DNA from: Branchipolynoe longqiensis
Taxonomy: Eukaryota; Annelida; Polychaeta; Phyllodocida; Polynoidae
Direction: 5' to 3'
DNA length: 64,000 nt
Assembly: GCA_030323885.1 (NCBI GenBank)
Contig: CM059189.1
Coordinates: 51,557,661-51,621,660, forward strand
Numbering within the stretch: the first letter of the stretch is position 1; every line of letters begins with the position of its first letter. The notes under the pieces were generated by a model. That model was given only the letters and a program-made list of their open reading frames with translations. It was not told the origin of the DNA and searched no databases. Positions 51,908 through 62,254 of this stretch are shown here, in pieces. Position numbers and translations under genes: made by a program.

Positions 51908-52450
51908 GACAGACCCCTTTCAATGTTTACAAACATCGTGTATGCGCGCGGAGCTTGGCTGCAGAACGACTGTACACTGCCATTGAGCTTGCCGATACGC
52001 TCAGTAGAAAATGTTAGTTTTATTCAAAATTAATAGAAATCCAGAACCCTAACCTTATAAATTTAGTATAATCTGTTTGTTAAGCATGTTATATGTTTGT
52101 GTGCGAAGCAGTTTGTTTCTAGGTTGTGTGGTTTTAGAGATATTTAACTTTTTCTGTAAGAAGATTGCTCACAGCCATTGACAATGCATTGAGTTTGCCA
52201 ATACGCGCAGTGCAAAGCGTTTGTTTTATTCAAAATTAATAGAAATCCAGAACCTGAACATTATAAATTTAATATAATCTGTTTGTTAACCATGTTATCT
52301 GTTTGTGTCTGAAGCGGTTTGTTTCTAGGTGGTGTGGTTTTAGAGATATTTCACCTTTTCTGTAGGAAGATTGATTACGGCCATTGACAATGCATTGAGT
52401 TTGCCGATACGCACAGTGCAGAATGTCAATGTTCTTCAAAATTAATAGAA
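51908..52450. repeat. S205 tandem repeat, locus 2
   Basis: Same left edge (ACCCCTTTCAATGTTTA) and unit structure as locus 1; anchors about 206-210 bp apart. It ends within an RT fragment. Confidence 0.85.
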
Positions 52451-52469
52451 ATGCATAATGTTTGTTTGT

Positions 52470-53179
52470 CCATCCAGGTCGAGCACTCTTCGAGTATGTC
52501 AGCGAGCTTCTCCTGGGGAATTGTTCCTGTAATTTTTTCTGCAGATATGATGAAACCGAGCCATTCAATTTCTTTATCAGGCAGGTGGCATTTCGTAGGG
52601 GATAAAACTAGTCCAAGTCTTGATGTTATATCGAGGAGGTCATTATATGCTGCTTGCATACTCCTGCTGTCTGGTGCCACCCCCACAAAATCATCGAGAT
52701 AGCAGTGTGTGAAGTGGCCCCTCTTCCTCATCAGGTATACAACCTCATTCGTAGTTCTGGCGCATGCCATAGCCGAAGTTCGGCAGCCAAATGGTGGGGC
52801 GACTTCGGTGTAGTATTTTCCTTCCAACGTGATGCCAAGGAGTGGGGTGGAGAGGGGGCAGGTCCTGAGCTGCCTGTAGGCGTATGCAAGGTCGGTGCAC
52901 CAAAGAAGACAGTCAGGACCCAGCCTAGCCACCTCATCATCAGCATTCATCACGTTGGGTAGGGAATAGGAGCTGGGGTGGCCTAGGTAGTATCCTCTCC
53001 GTATGCCGTGGTTGACACTGGCCGCCCTGGGCCAGCTGAGGTCGACGATGACGTGCCTGTCGGTAGTGTCCTTCTTCGGGCGTGTCATCATCGGGCTCGT
53101 CTGAGACCAGGGGGTGAAGGGTGGCTCCTTGAAGGGGCTGAGTAGTGGCCTGTAGCTGAGTTCAGTCTCTATGTATTTC
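52470..53179 (-). pseudogene. Reverse transcriptase fragment of a YR retroelement (element 3)
   Basis: One open minus-strand frame from 53178 to about 52470: VIVDLSWPRAASVNHGI, DLAYAYRQL, PPFGCRTSAMACAR, the catalytic YLDDFVG (about 52692-52712), LGLVLSPTKCHLPDKEIEWL. It is bounded by MITE-A at 53180 and S205 at 52450, so only the RT core survives. The ORF is uninterrupted, which suggests a younger copy than elements 1 and 2. Of the same group as both. Confidence 0.85.
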
Positions 53180-53183
53180 TTAA

Positions 53184-53530
53184 AGCTGCATAGTCCGATG
53201 AAGCATCAAATTTTCAAAATCAAAACAATTATCTAGATTTGAGTCTACATATCTAACTTAGATACTGATGCACTTATTAAGTATGTATTGCCACATAGAA
53301 GGGAACACTGAGTCGATTTAATAGAACCTGTTACTGCAGAAGCCCATGGTATCAGAGTTTTGGCGTGCTTGCCAAAATTATTTTCACATGTTTGAATTTC
53401 AAATATCTCAAAAGGTAGCCATTTCAATTAAAAGTTACTTCAAACTAAAGTAAGGTAGATTATAATGATCAATTTAATATATTAATCTCAGAAAAATGTC
53501 AGAAATTCAAAACCATCGGACTATGCAACT
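53184..53530 (-). mobile_element. MITE-A, copy 8 (intact)
   Basis: TTAA|AGCTGCATAGTCCGATGA ... CATCGGACTATGCAACT|TTAA. 347 bp. Inserted at the edge of the RT fragment. Confidence 0.9.
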
Positions 53531-53589
53531 TTAATGTAAGGGGTATGTGCACAATTTCAATGAATAGTCAACTACTTCTCATCAAAATT

Positions 53590-53830
53590 GCTGTTCGACT
53601 TTGACGCATGCGCAGAACCCCCGCGTTGAATCTAAACCCACGGAGAATCTAAACCACGACACCTGTCTGATTGGCGGACGGATGTTCTGAGTACAGGACG
53701 AGGACAAGCGTCCGGGTGCTGAGCCGTTGAACCACGTGGTCCCCCCCCCCCCCCACACACACACGCACACACACCCTCCCCGCGGCATCAGGGCCACTCT
53801 GCTCTTATTACGGCCTGTGGTGAATCGACT
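53590..53830. repeat. GCATGCGCA-bearing dispersed sequence and poly-C tract
   Basis: GACGCATGCGCAGAACCCC and GGAGAATCTAAACC recur at 60640-60712. A C run with CACACAC follows at 53742-53770. Confidence 0.6.
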
Positions 53831-54032
53831 ACAGTAAAACCTATTTAACTGACCACCTCCACAGATTGACCACTCCCCTATATCGATCGCTTTATTTGGG
53901 TCCCAACTGATCGCCCATACAATACCATTGTAATACATTTTTTTAAACCCTCCCTAAGCCGACAACCTCCCTAAATGGACGATTTAAAGTCGGTCCCATG
54001 GTCGGTCGACTTAGAGAGGTTTTTACTGTAGG
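53829..54032. mobile_element. pogo/Tigger-like MITE, ~200 bp
   Basis: CTACAGTAAAACCTATTTAA and CTGACCACCTC at the left mirror AGAGAGGTTTTTACTGTAG at the right, with TA at both edges. Confidence 0.8.
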
Positions 54033-54087
54033 GACCTTTCCTCTACTGTGGCCTGGTCCTGTTTGACCATGGCATAGGATTGATTAA

Positions 54088-54848
54088 AGTTGCATAGTTC
54101 GATGGTTTGAAGTTCCTGTCATTTTCTGAGATAAATATTATTAGGTTGATCGCTATCCCCTACGTTACTTTAGTTTGAAGTGACCTTTATTTTTAAATGG
54201 CTGATTTTTGAGATATTTGAAGTGCAAACATGCTAAATTAATTTCGGCAAGCACGCCAAAACTCTGACACCATAGGTTTCTGCAGTAACAGATTCTATTA
54301 AATTGCACCAGTTTTCCCTTCTATGTGGTGACAAATGCTTAATAAGTGCAGCAGTATCTAAGTTAGATATGTGGAATCAAATCTAGATAATTATTTTGGT
54401 TTTAGAAAATTTGCTGTTTTCATCGGACTATGTAGATAAAGGATTCACCCTGTACTCGCAGTACATGGGTGAATACCAACCCCATATAAAAGCTGTCGAA
54501 AAGGCGGGGAAATGAAATGAGAGCCTAATTTCACAATCTATGAAGCAACAATTATTCTTTTTATGTCTTCATATTTCCCCCTTACCTTTGAGTTGACAAA
54601 TATAAAACATATAATTTAATAGAATTTAAAGGTGAAATCGACGGTGTTCTATGGCCGCCATCTTGTCTTTTTGCATTCTCTCCCATTTCACCAACTCTGT
54701 GCCGATATAAGTAGCCATTTGATACTGGAGGCAGGCATTCTACTTCCTGTTCCATACTAAAGCTATTTTCGCCCGTATTTACACTACATTGTCGTTCACC
54801 CGTGTACTGCAAGTACGGGTGAATCTTTTATCTATGGACTATGCAGCT
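54088..54848 (+). mobile_element. MITE-A, copy 9, containing MITE-E
   Basis: TTAA|AGTTGCATAGTTCGATGG at the left, GGACTATGCAGCT|TTAA at the right. MITE-E entered within the right terminal repeat. Confidence 0.88.
54433..54835 (-). mobile_element. hAT-like MITE-E nested in the MITE-A terminal repeat
   Basis: 403 bp with perfect 8-bp duplication GGACTATG (54425-54432, 54836-54843), which is part of the MITE-A end sequence. Confidence 0.92.
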
Positions 54849-54854
54849 TTAAGC

Positions 54855-55257
54855 AATCGACCGCAGTATGACTATGGGTCCTGACACGCGCACATTTACA
54901 ACCCGGCAAAACTGACGTTTTGGTAATTACCCAAGCATGGTTCTTGTCACTGTCTGTCACTCACTCTATATAAAGCAATTATGCAAATTACATGATACAT
55001 ACTTAATGCAAACTCTCAATGCATAACGACGACAGACAGATAATGCGCGTCTGGTTGTGTAATGGTCTTGACATCTGGCTTATTTTCCATTTTGAAAAGC
55101 GCAAGACTCAGTAGCCATCAGAAGATAATTTAATTTCACATTTTCTTGCACCGATTTCTGTTCTGCACGATGAAAGGTGAGCAAATGTCGATTTGAAATA
55201 TGAATATTGCAATAGCTGTCAGCTTTCTGGTCTCTGATAAATATAGTTGCTATTGTT
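54855..55257. other. No recognised feature
   Basis: AT-rich DNA with a short minus-strand open frame (55080-55283) that overlaps a SINE tail and has no domain. Confidence 0.55.
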
Positions 55258-55567
55258 ATTGTTGTTTTGCGTCCTGGCAACATCTACGGTCATATCAGGA
55301 TGGGTATTGACTTGTGACAGCGTGCACTCATTGCGACTTTATGGTGTTACCCTACTAGGAGACCAGGCCACTAGCACCATATCCCACTCAGTCACACTAT
55401 CCTGACACTGAGCCAACCAGTCCTTGCCCTATCCTAACAATGCAGAGTGCCTGGCTAGGAAGTGACAAGTATAAATTTTGTACGTCATTGGTTCGAACCC
55501 ATCGCTTCGAATCCCACGTTCTACCAAAACAGATGGACGCTCAACTCATTCAGCCAGCCAGTCTGGT
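55258..55567 (-). mobile_element. SINE-1, head type 2, left arm of an inverted pair
   Basis: Tail TTGTTTTGCGTCCTGGCAAC; the head is disturbed by a partial duplication (CATTCAGCCAGCCAGTCTGG, then CATTCGGCCATCCCACCTGG). Confidence 0.85.
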
Positions 55568-55635
55568 CTCTGACATTCGGCCATCCCACCTGGTCGACAT
55601 CATTCGCTAATAGCTGTATGAAGACAATACTGAAT

Positions 55636-55673
<38 letters not shown>

Positions 55674-55877
55674 CTTTGTTTTTTAAATGAGAAGGAAGAC
55701 TAGGACTTAGTTTTTTAAAGTGAGCTGAGTGACAGTTGGCTCACGGTATAGAGGAAGAGAGGAGGAGAGAATGCCCGCTCCGCAGTGAATATCATGGAGG
55801 TTAAGGAGGTTAGAGAGAAACATTAAGGGGCTGCCCTTATTTATATCTACATAATAAATTATATATATATATATATC

Positions 55878-55943
<66 letters not shown>

Positions 55944-56012
55944 GAGTGAATTCAGTATTGTCTTCATACAGCTATTAGCGAATGATGTCGACCAGGCGGG
56001 ATGGCCGAATGT
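55556..56012. repeat. Inverted duplication of SINE head plus flank around a TA microsatellite
   Basis: About 64 bp on the left (from CATTCGGCCATCCCACCTGG to GACAATACTGAATTC) is repeated in reverse complement at 55946-56012. The centre holds CT and TA runs (55640-55672, 55860-55942) and unique DNA. Confidence 0.85.
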
Positions 56013-56312
56013 CTCCCGTGTTGGTAGACCATGGGATCGTGGGTTCAAACCCTGGTCGAGTAAAACCAATGACTTAAAAATTGATACTTGTCGCTTCATA
56101 GCCAAGCGCTCTGCATTATTAGGAGAGGGCAAGGACTGGTTGGCTCAGTGTCAGGATAATGCGACTGAATGGGATATCAGGTCATGGTGCTGGCATCCTG
56201 GTCTCCCAGTGGGGCAGTACTATAAAGTTGCCATGAGTGCGCACTGTCACAAGTCGGTACCTGTCCTGATATGACTGTAGATGTTGCTAGGACGTAAAAC
56301 AACAACAAACAA
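55990..56312 (+). mobile_element. SINE-1, head type 2, right arm of an inverted pair
   Basis: Head GGGATGGCCGAATGTCTCCC (A-box deletion), body and tail complete to GGACGTAAAACAACAAC. Confidence 0.87.
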
Positions 56313-56654
56313 AACAAAACGAACCCATGTCAATTTCACGACGAGAAAAAGGTATCCAGTACTTAGTAGTGACCAAAAGAAGGTTTCTGTTTGTGTGTAC
56401 ACCTGTTGTTGTCTGTCACAGATGGTGTGCGTTGGTTGGTAAATACACACAGAGTACGTCCATCCCAGGCTGCCTAATAATTCAACGCTAGCGCCATTAA
56501 TCAGGAAGTGGCAGACTGGCTTTTAGGCCAAATTAGAATCACGCATCGATGCGGGCGCCATTGACAACAGGTCGTTACTGATAATGGGGTACGACGAGGG
56601 GTCGGACAGAGCCAAGGACGAATATGTCATCGTGACCTAGAAAAGGTATCCTGG

Positions 56655-56990
56655 AGCTGGACGTAGCTCAGGCGGTAGAGTGTCCACCTGTGATGGTATC
56701 GGTCATCCGATCGATTCTTCTCAGTGGACCCATTTGCAGTTTGGGCTATTTTCCATTCCAACCAGTGGTCCACAACTGGTTCATCAAAGGCTGTGGTGTG
56801 TGTTGTCCTGTCTGTAGGAATGTACATATAAAATACCCCTTGCTGCTTATCGGAAAGAGTAGCCTATGTGGCAGCAGCAGGTTTCCTCCAAAGAAAAATG
56901 TCACATGTTTGACGTCCAATAGCCGGTGATAAAAATCAATGCGCTCGAGAGCCGTCGTTAAATGAAACAAGCTTTGCTTTGTAAAAGGTG
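56655..56990 (+). mobile_element. SINE-2, full length
   Basis: Head GGACGTAGCTCAGGCGGTAG, B box ATCCGATCGATTC, conserved centre and GTTAAATGAAACAAGC tail. Confidence 0.88.
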
Positions 56991-57026
56991 TCCCATGCTG
57001 CTTGTCAAATGCATTGCTGTCATTGG

Positions 57027-57366
57027 TTGGTTGTTGGAGTTTTACATCCTGGCAACATCTAAGGTCATATCAGGACAGGTATCGACTTGTGACAGTGTGC
57101 ACTCATGGCAACTTTTATAGTGCTGCCCCCCTGGGAGATCAGGCTGCTGGAACCGTGACCTGGTATCCCACTTAGTCACATTATCCTGACACTGAGCCAA
57201 CCATTCCTTGCCCTATCCTAATAATGCCGAGGATCTGGCTAGGAAGTGACAAATATCAATTTGTATGCCATTGGTTTGGCTCGACCAGGGTTCGAAGCCA
57301 TGGGTTCGAATCCCACCATTTACCAAAATGGGAGATGGACGCTCAACTCATTCGGCCAACCCGCCT
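57027..57366 (-). mobile_element. SINE-1, head type 2
   Basis: Full length with the doubled B-box phrase (GGTTCGAAGCC and GGTTCGAATCCC). Confidence 0.88.
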
Positions 57367-57627
57367 TGCTGTCAGTGTGTTTAGGGGAGTTGTAGCAGTG
57401 TTGCCAACCTGGAGGTATTGAGAATCCTGTAGTACAGGATATGAATTAGAAAAAAAAAAGCCAAAAATAATAACCAAAACATTCTTTATTGTGAAATTCA
57501 TGGGATTCTGGGATCGATCCGTGAGGCGTGAGGCGTGAGGTGACTAGTGATAGGACCTTCAAATTTTGGTGACTCTCAGGAAAATGTTGTGGGAGTTGGC
57601 AACTGTGGTGTAGGGGAGTGGGCTTGT

Positions 57628-57950
57628 TTGTTGTTGTTGGACATCCTAGCAAGATCTAAGATCATATCAGGACATGTACCGACTTGTGACAGTGCGCACT
57701 CATGGCAACTTCATAGTACTGCCCCACTGGGAGACCAGGCCGCCAGCACCATGACCCGATATCCCACAAAATCACATTATCCTGTCACTGTGCAAACCAG
57801 TCCTTGTCCTATCATATCGATGCCAAGCGCCAGGCTAGGTAGTGACAAACATCAATTTTATAAGTCATTGGTTTCACTCGGCTGAGATTCGAACTTATGA
57901 CCTTCCGCACAGGAAGCCTGCGCTCAATCGATTAGGCCACCGCGTCCGGT
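57628..57950 (-). mobile_element. SINE-1, head type 1
   Basis: Full length; head complement GATTAGGCCACCGCGTCCGG. A GTGAGGC triplication lies 100 bp before it (57521-57541). Confidence 0.88.
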
Positions 57951-58019
57951 CAAGGGAGTGGACAAAGTCAATGAACGCTACTACTTATTATTATTATTAT
58001 TATTATTATCCTCTTCTTT

Positions 58020-58400
58020 GATGCAGGCTTGTGGTAGCCTATGCAAAGCTTGTAGCCCTCAGCTCTAATGGTACGCAGCCTCGAAATCGTACAGGAATGT
58101 TTCTCTGGCCCAGGCCCTGTCCAGCGCATTCTTGAATTGATTCATGGTAGCTGCTTCCACCGCTTCTCCCGGTAGCTCATTCCACATGTTTATCACTCGC
58201 TGTGAAAAGAAGGCCCCTCTGAGTGAGCTGTTGTACCTCAGCTTCTTGGAGTGACCTCTGGTACTGCTTCCCTGTATGCGTCTGAATAGCAAGGCCTCAT
58301 CCACATTATACTCAGCATTCAGGAACTTCCACGTGTTGATCATGTCTCCACGAAATCTTCTGTATGTGAGGCTTGGTAATGTGCTTGGACTGCACGTAGC
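58020..58400 (-). pseudogene. LINE ORF2 C-terminal fragment
   Basis: The minus-strand frame 58343-58065 reads YNSSLRGAFFSQRVINMWNE, LPGEAVEAATMNQFKNALDR and AWARETF, the conserved C-terminal signature of jockey/CR1-type LINEs. A TTA repeat (57985-58008) marks the 3' tail. A different subfamily from the fragment at 31075. Confidence 0.85.
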
Positions 58401-58599
58401 GTAATTGTTTTATGACCTATAGACACGGAACTGGTGATTCATCACTGAGCACACTGCGGTGTGTATAAATGTAGATGGCAGTGCAGGATGCCCCCCCCCC
58501 CCCCCCCCACACACACACCCGGGAGCTGTTTGTTTGGCACGGTGTAAGTGTGGCTGTGTGTTTACAGTGTGCTCAGTGTCACCGGGAACCGATTACAGA

Positions 58600-59110
58600 C
58601 GAACACGCCCACCCGGGGTGGCGGTGTTGCGGATTCCGAGGGACACCAGTTTCACAGGGACACATCGCTCCTGCACATGCGTCAAACTCGAACAGCATCG
58701 TCACTAACCTTATAAATTTAATATAATGTTTTTGCTAAACATGTTTTCTATATGTGTACCAAGCGATTTGTTTGTAGCTGGTGTCATTTTAGAGATATTT
58801 CACTTTTTCTGTATTGTCTGTATGAAGACTGCTCACGGCCATTGACAATGCCTTGAGTTTGACGGTATGCGCAGTGCAAAACGTTAGTTTTATTCAAAAT
58901 TAATAGAATTCAAGAACCCTAACCTTATAAATTTAATATAATGTTTTTGGTAACGATGTTTTCTATATGTGTACCAAGCGATTTATTTCTAGATGGTGTA
59001 ATTTGGGAGATATTTGACTTTTTCTGTATGAAGATTTGCTCACGGCCGTTAACAATGCATTTGAATGGAAGTGTCCCTGTGAAACTGGTGTCCCTCGGAA
59101 TCCGCAACAG
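58600..59110. mobile_element. Foldback element containing S205 sequence
   Basis: TTGCGGATTCCGAGGGACAC and CAGTTTCACAGGGACAC (58628-58664) are inverted at 59070-59106. Between them lie about two S205 units (58690-59065). S205 is therefore carried inside, or was captured by, an inverted-repeat element here. Confidence 0.75.
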
Positions 59111-59300
59111 CGGGTTTGGGCCTCCGTCGGTTTACGCTCTACGCTGTCGCTTCTGCGTATGCGCGGATGCTCTGCGAATGCGGCAAAATCGACCGGCACT
59201 TTCAAACTGCACAATGTTGAGGGTTTGGGCCACCGTCGGTTTACGGTCTAAGTTGTCGCTTCTGCGCATGCGCAGATGCGCCAAAATCGACTGGCGCTTC
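59100..59300. repeat. Tandem pair of GCGCATGCGC-bearing sequence
   Basis: GGGTTTGGGCCTCCGTCGGT, TTACG and a GTCGCTTCTGCGTATGCG segment at 59108-59163 recur at 59222-59278. The reverse complement occurs at about 60060-60115. Confidence 0.75.
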
Positions 59301-59319
59301 ACGGGGGGTACTTCTTTCT

Positions 59320-59705
59320 TTTTTTTACTATCTCAGGAGGGGGAGGAGATTATTTTATTAATTCTTTTTGTGTCTGAGAGTGGGGGATGGGGGGGTAGTT
59401 CTTATTTTTTTCCCCTATCTCGGTAGGGGGAGGGGATTATTTTAATAATTCTTTTTGTATCTCTGAGGGGGGGGGGGGATACTTTTATTTATCTTTTCAT
59501 GGCTTGGTGTTTTGGGGGTGGGGGGTGGGGGGGGGGGGGTTACTTCCTACCTCTATTCACACAGCGGCTGGCTTGGTTGGGGGGGGGGGGGCTTTTACAT
59601 TCTTTTAATTATTGTTTTGTATATCTTGGGGATGGGGGTGCTTCCTTTTTTTTTTTTACTCTCTCGGGAGAGGGAGGAGATTATTTTAATAATTATTTTT
59701 GAAGT
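59320..59705. repeat. Degenerate G-rich tandem repeat
   Basis: CTATCTC/GGGAGG then GATTATTTTAATAATT recurs at about 59328, 59417 and 59660, with long G runs between (up to 13 G). No gene; Gly/Phe-rich frames are compositional. Confidence 0.8.
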
Positions 59706-59714
59706 AGGTCAAAT

Positions 59715-59888
59715 GATGATCACACCCAATAAATAGCAGTATAGCATGGAAACCAATCTGACTCCAAAATCAAATATTTCCTTTGCCACTTGCTTTATAA
59801 ACAGTCGTGATAATAATTGGAAACCTCATTGCTATGGTTTTTTGTCGACTACCTCAAGTGGTACAGTTTCTGAGAATGACCCATATTC
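59715..59888 (-). mobile_element. MITE-M end fragment
   Basis: Ends GTACAGTTTCTGAGAATGAC CCATAT, the MITE-M right terminus, with degraded interior. Confidence 0.6.
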
Positions 59889-59989
59889 ATAACAGTGTGC
59901 AATGCAACACATGCCTCGGCCCTGACAAAATATGTATTCATGCAGATGTGACACTGATACTATAGTGACAGTATGAGTGCAGCGATTTG

Positions 59990-60712
59990 CGGCGATCGGC
60001 GGTATTAGGACATGGTTTGAATCTGGCTCAATTTTGACGCATGCGCAAACTATGCCGTTCGATTTTGACACATGCGCAGGAGCGATGCGTAGGGCGTAAA
60101 CCGACGGAGGCCCAAACCGTGACACCGGACCCCGGCTTCCCACACTGTCGAACCGCGACACCGGTGTGGCGGTTTCAGCGTGTTCCCGTGCTCAGACGTG
60201 TACCTCGCTTCTGCGCATGCGTCAGAATCTAATAAACATGACCGTAATCGATTAACACTACCCGGGCGACTCGGGTCATCCCAGTCGTCAGAATTTCAAA
60301 TAGGACACGGCGAGTGGAGTCGACAAATACACGTGCCGTGTGCCAAAAAAGAATAACTTAGATTAATTAAATGGAAATATAGGTAAACTAGGCCATCATA
60401 AAATACTTTAAATCCTATTTTGCTGTATTTTTTATCGGCTATTAAAAAAAAAAAAAAATTGTCCACCCGAGCGCGGAGAAGCGTATTCGATTATTCGACC
60501 CGAGTTTGTAGGATGTGCGCATGCGCCAATAAGTGTCTCGGGTGATCCGAGTTGATGCGAAATCCGCGCATGCGCAGAAGCAACGGGACACGTCTGAGCA
60601 CGGGAACACGCTGAAACCGCCACACCGGGTCGTGTTAATCGAATACGCGCATGCACAGAACCCCGAGCGGAGACTTTAAACCCATGGAGAATCTAAACCG
60701 CGACACCCGGCC
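59990..60712. repeat. Inverted-repeat region rich in GCGCATGCGC
   Basis: GTGGCGGTTTCAGCGTGTTC and CCGTGCTCAGACGTG (60164-60203) are inverted at 60590-60626. GCATGCGCA-type palindromes occur at about 60040, 60072, 60220, 60515, 60568 and 60648. Probably one or more foldback elements. No gene. Confidence 0.7.
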
Positions 60713-60756
60713 GCGGTGGCCGAATCGGTAAGAGCGCAGACTTCCCGTGCGGGAGT
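60707..60756 (+). mobile_element. SINE-1 head stump cut by MITE-A
   Basis: CGCGGTGGCCGAATCGGTAA ... CCCGTGCGGGAG, then the TTAA of MITE-A. The rest of the SINE is not found after the MITE, so it was already truncated or was lost. Confidence 0.8.
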
Positions 60757-61670
60757 TTAAAGTTGCATAGTCCGATGAAGCATTAGATTTTCAAAACCAA
60801 ACCAATTATCTAGATCTGATTCTACATATCTAACATAAGCCGTGTTCACACGGGCAATGTAAATCGATTCATAGGATTCAACTTGCCTAGTTCGGCTCAC
60901 ATTTCGCGTGTGAACGGGCATCTGAGTCGAATTAGGGCTGAATCGATTCCTGTGATCCGCATAAGCTAAACCACTTGTAGAGGTCGATTACGTAAATCGA
61001 TTTCTGTGAATCGATTTATTTTGCCCGTGTGGACGGACGCACTGAGGCGGATTAAGGAGGTCACACTTTCCAGTCGCATATTATATAATTTAGTCTATGA
61101 AACCGCTAGCTGGGCACAGATATTTTTTTCATCATTTATTTTTAGGGTTTCACTGCCCAGCAGAAGTTTTGACTGTTCCAAACCAATACGATTCAGTACA
61201 TACATATCTAGGTCGAACCCACTCTCTCGTGGTGACATCGCCTAACCGAAAACTGGCGCTGGTCAGACTGGACTTGCTCATGCGCAGATATCGATTTCCG
61301 GCCCAAGTTCTGGCCGTGTGAACGGGCGTCTAAATCGATTCATATGATTCGCCTTGGCTGAATCGCTTTAGATTTTGCCCGTGTGAACACGGCTTTAGAT
61401 ACTGATGCACTTATTAATCATTTGTTGCCACATAGAAGGGATACAGAGTCAATTTAATAGAGCCACTTACTGCTGAAGCCTATGGCATCAGAGTTTTGGT
61501 GTGCTTGTCAAAATTAATTTGACATGTTTGTACTTCAAATATCTCAAAGGTTAGCCATTCAAAATAAAAGTTACTTTAAATTCAAGTAAGGTAGATTATG
61601 ACAATCAATTTAATATATTTACCTAATAAAAATGACAGAATCTCAAAACCATCGGATTATGCAATTTTAA
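60757..61670 (-). mobile_element. MITE-A, copy 10, containing MITE-C
   Basis: TTAA|AGTTGCATAGTCCGATGA at the left; ATCGGATTATGCAATT|TTAA at the right. Confidence 0.88.
60838..61394. mobile_element. Foldback MITE-C nested in MITE-A
   Basis: AGCCGTGTTCACACGGGCAA ... TTGCCCGTGTGAACACGGCT with TA on both sides. AATCGATTCATAGGATTC and its complement recur near each end. The interior includes unrelated ~200 bp. Confidence 0.9.
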
Positions 61671-61671
61671 T

Positions 61672-61916
61672 CCCTGGTACTAAGCGTGTGCACTTGTACA
61701 ATGGTACTTTGACTGGTTTCATTGTTTTCCTTTACTCCTAAAACCTGGAAGTAGACACCTTAATTACCATTCTAGGGTGAATAGTAAGGAATGTATAGCT
61801 ATTTTAAGGTATTGGTGACCATTTTGGACGCCATCTTGGAATTAACAGCTTTCTGGGAGTCGGATTTTGGCAGATTTTTAGCAGAGAGATGACGCCCAAA
61901 GCAGAAGATATATGTT
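61672..61916. other. No recognised feature
   Basis: Unique DNA between MITE-A and a SINE. Confidence 0.5.
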
Positions 61917-62250
61917 ATGTTATTGTTTTACATCCTAGCAACATCTAAGGTCATATCAGGACGGGTACCGACTTGTGACAGTGCGCACTCATGGCGACTT
62001 TATAGTGCTGTCCCACTGGGAAACCAAGCTGCCGGCACCATGACCTGGTATCCCACTCAGTCACATTATCCGTACACTGAGCACACCAGTCCTTGCCCTG
62101 TCCTAATAATGTCGAGCGCCTGGCTAGGAAGCGACAAGTATCAATTTTTAAGTCATTGGTTTGACTTGACTGGGGTTCGAACCCACGACCCCACGATCTA
62201 CCAGCACGGGAGACGGATGCTCTATCTCATTCGGCCATCCCGTCTGGTTA
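61917..62250 (-). mobile_element. SINE-1, head type 2
   Basis: Full length; the head complement CTCATTCGGCCATCCCGTC closes it. Confidence 0.88.
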
Positions 62251-62254
62251 AGAA

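Noticed and set aside
53742..53770. Recurring poly-C plus CACACAC tracts as a regulatory element
   Set aside because: They recur at several sites (3787, 45195, 45260, 53742, 58490) as ordinary mixed C/CA microsatellites with no shared neighbours.
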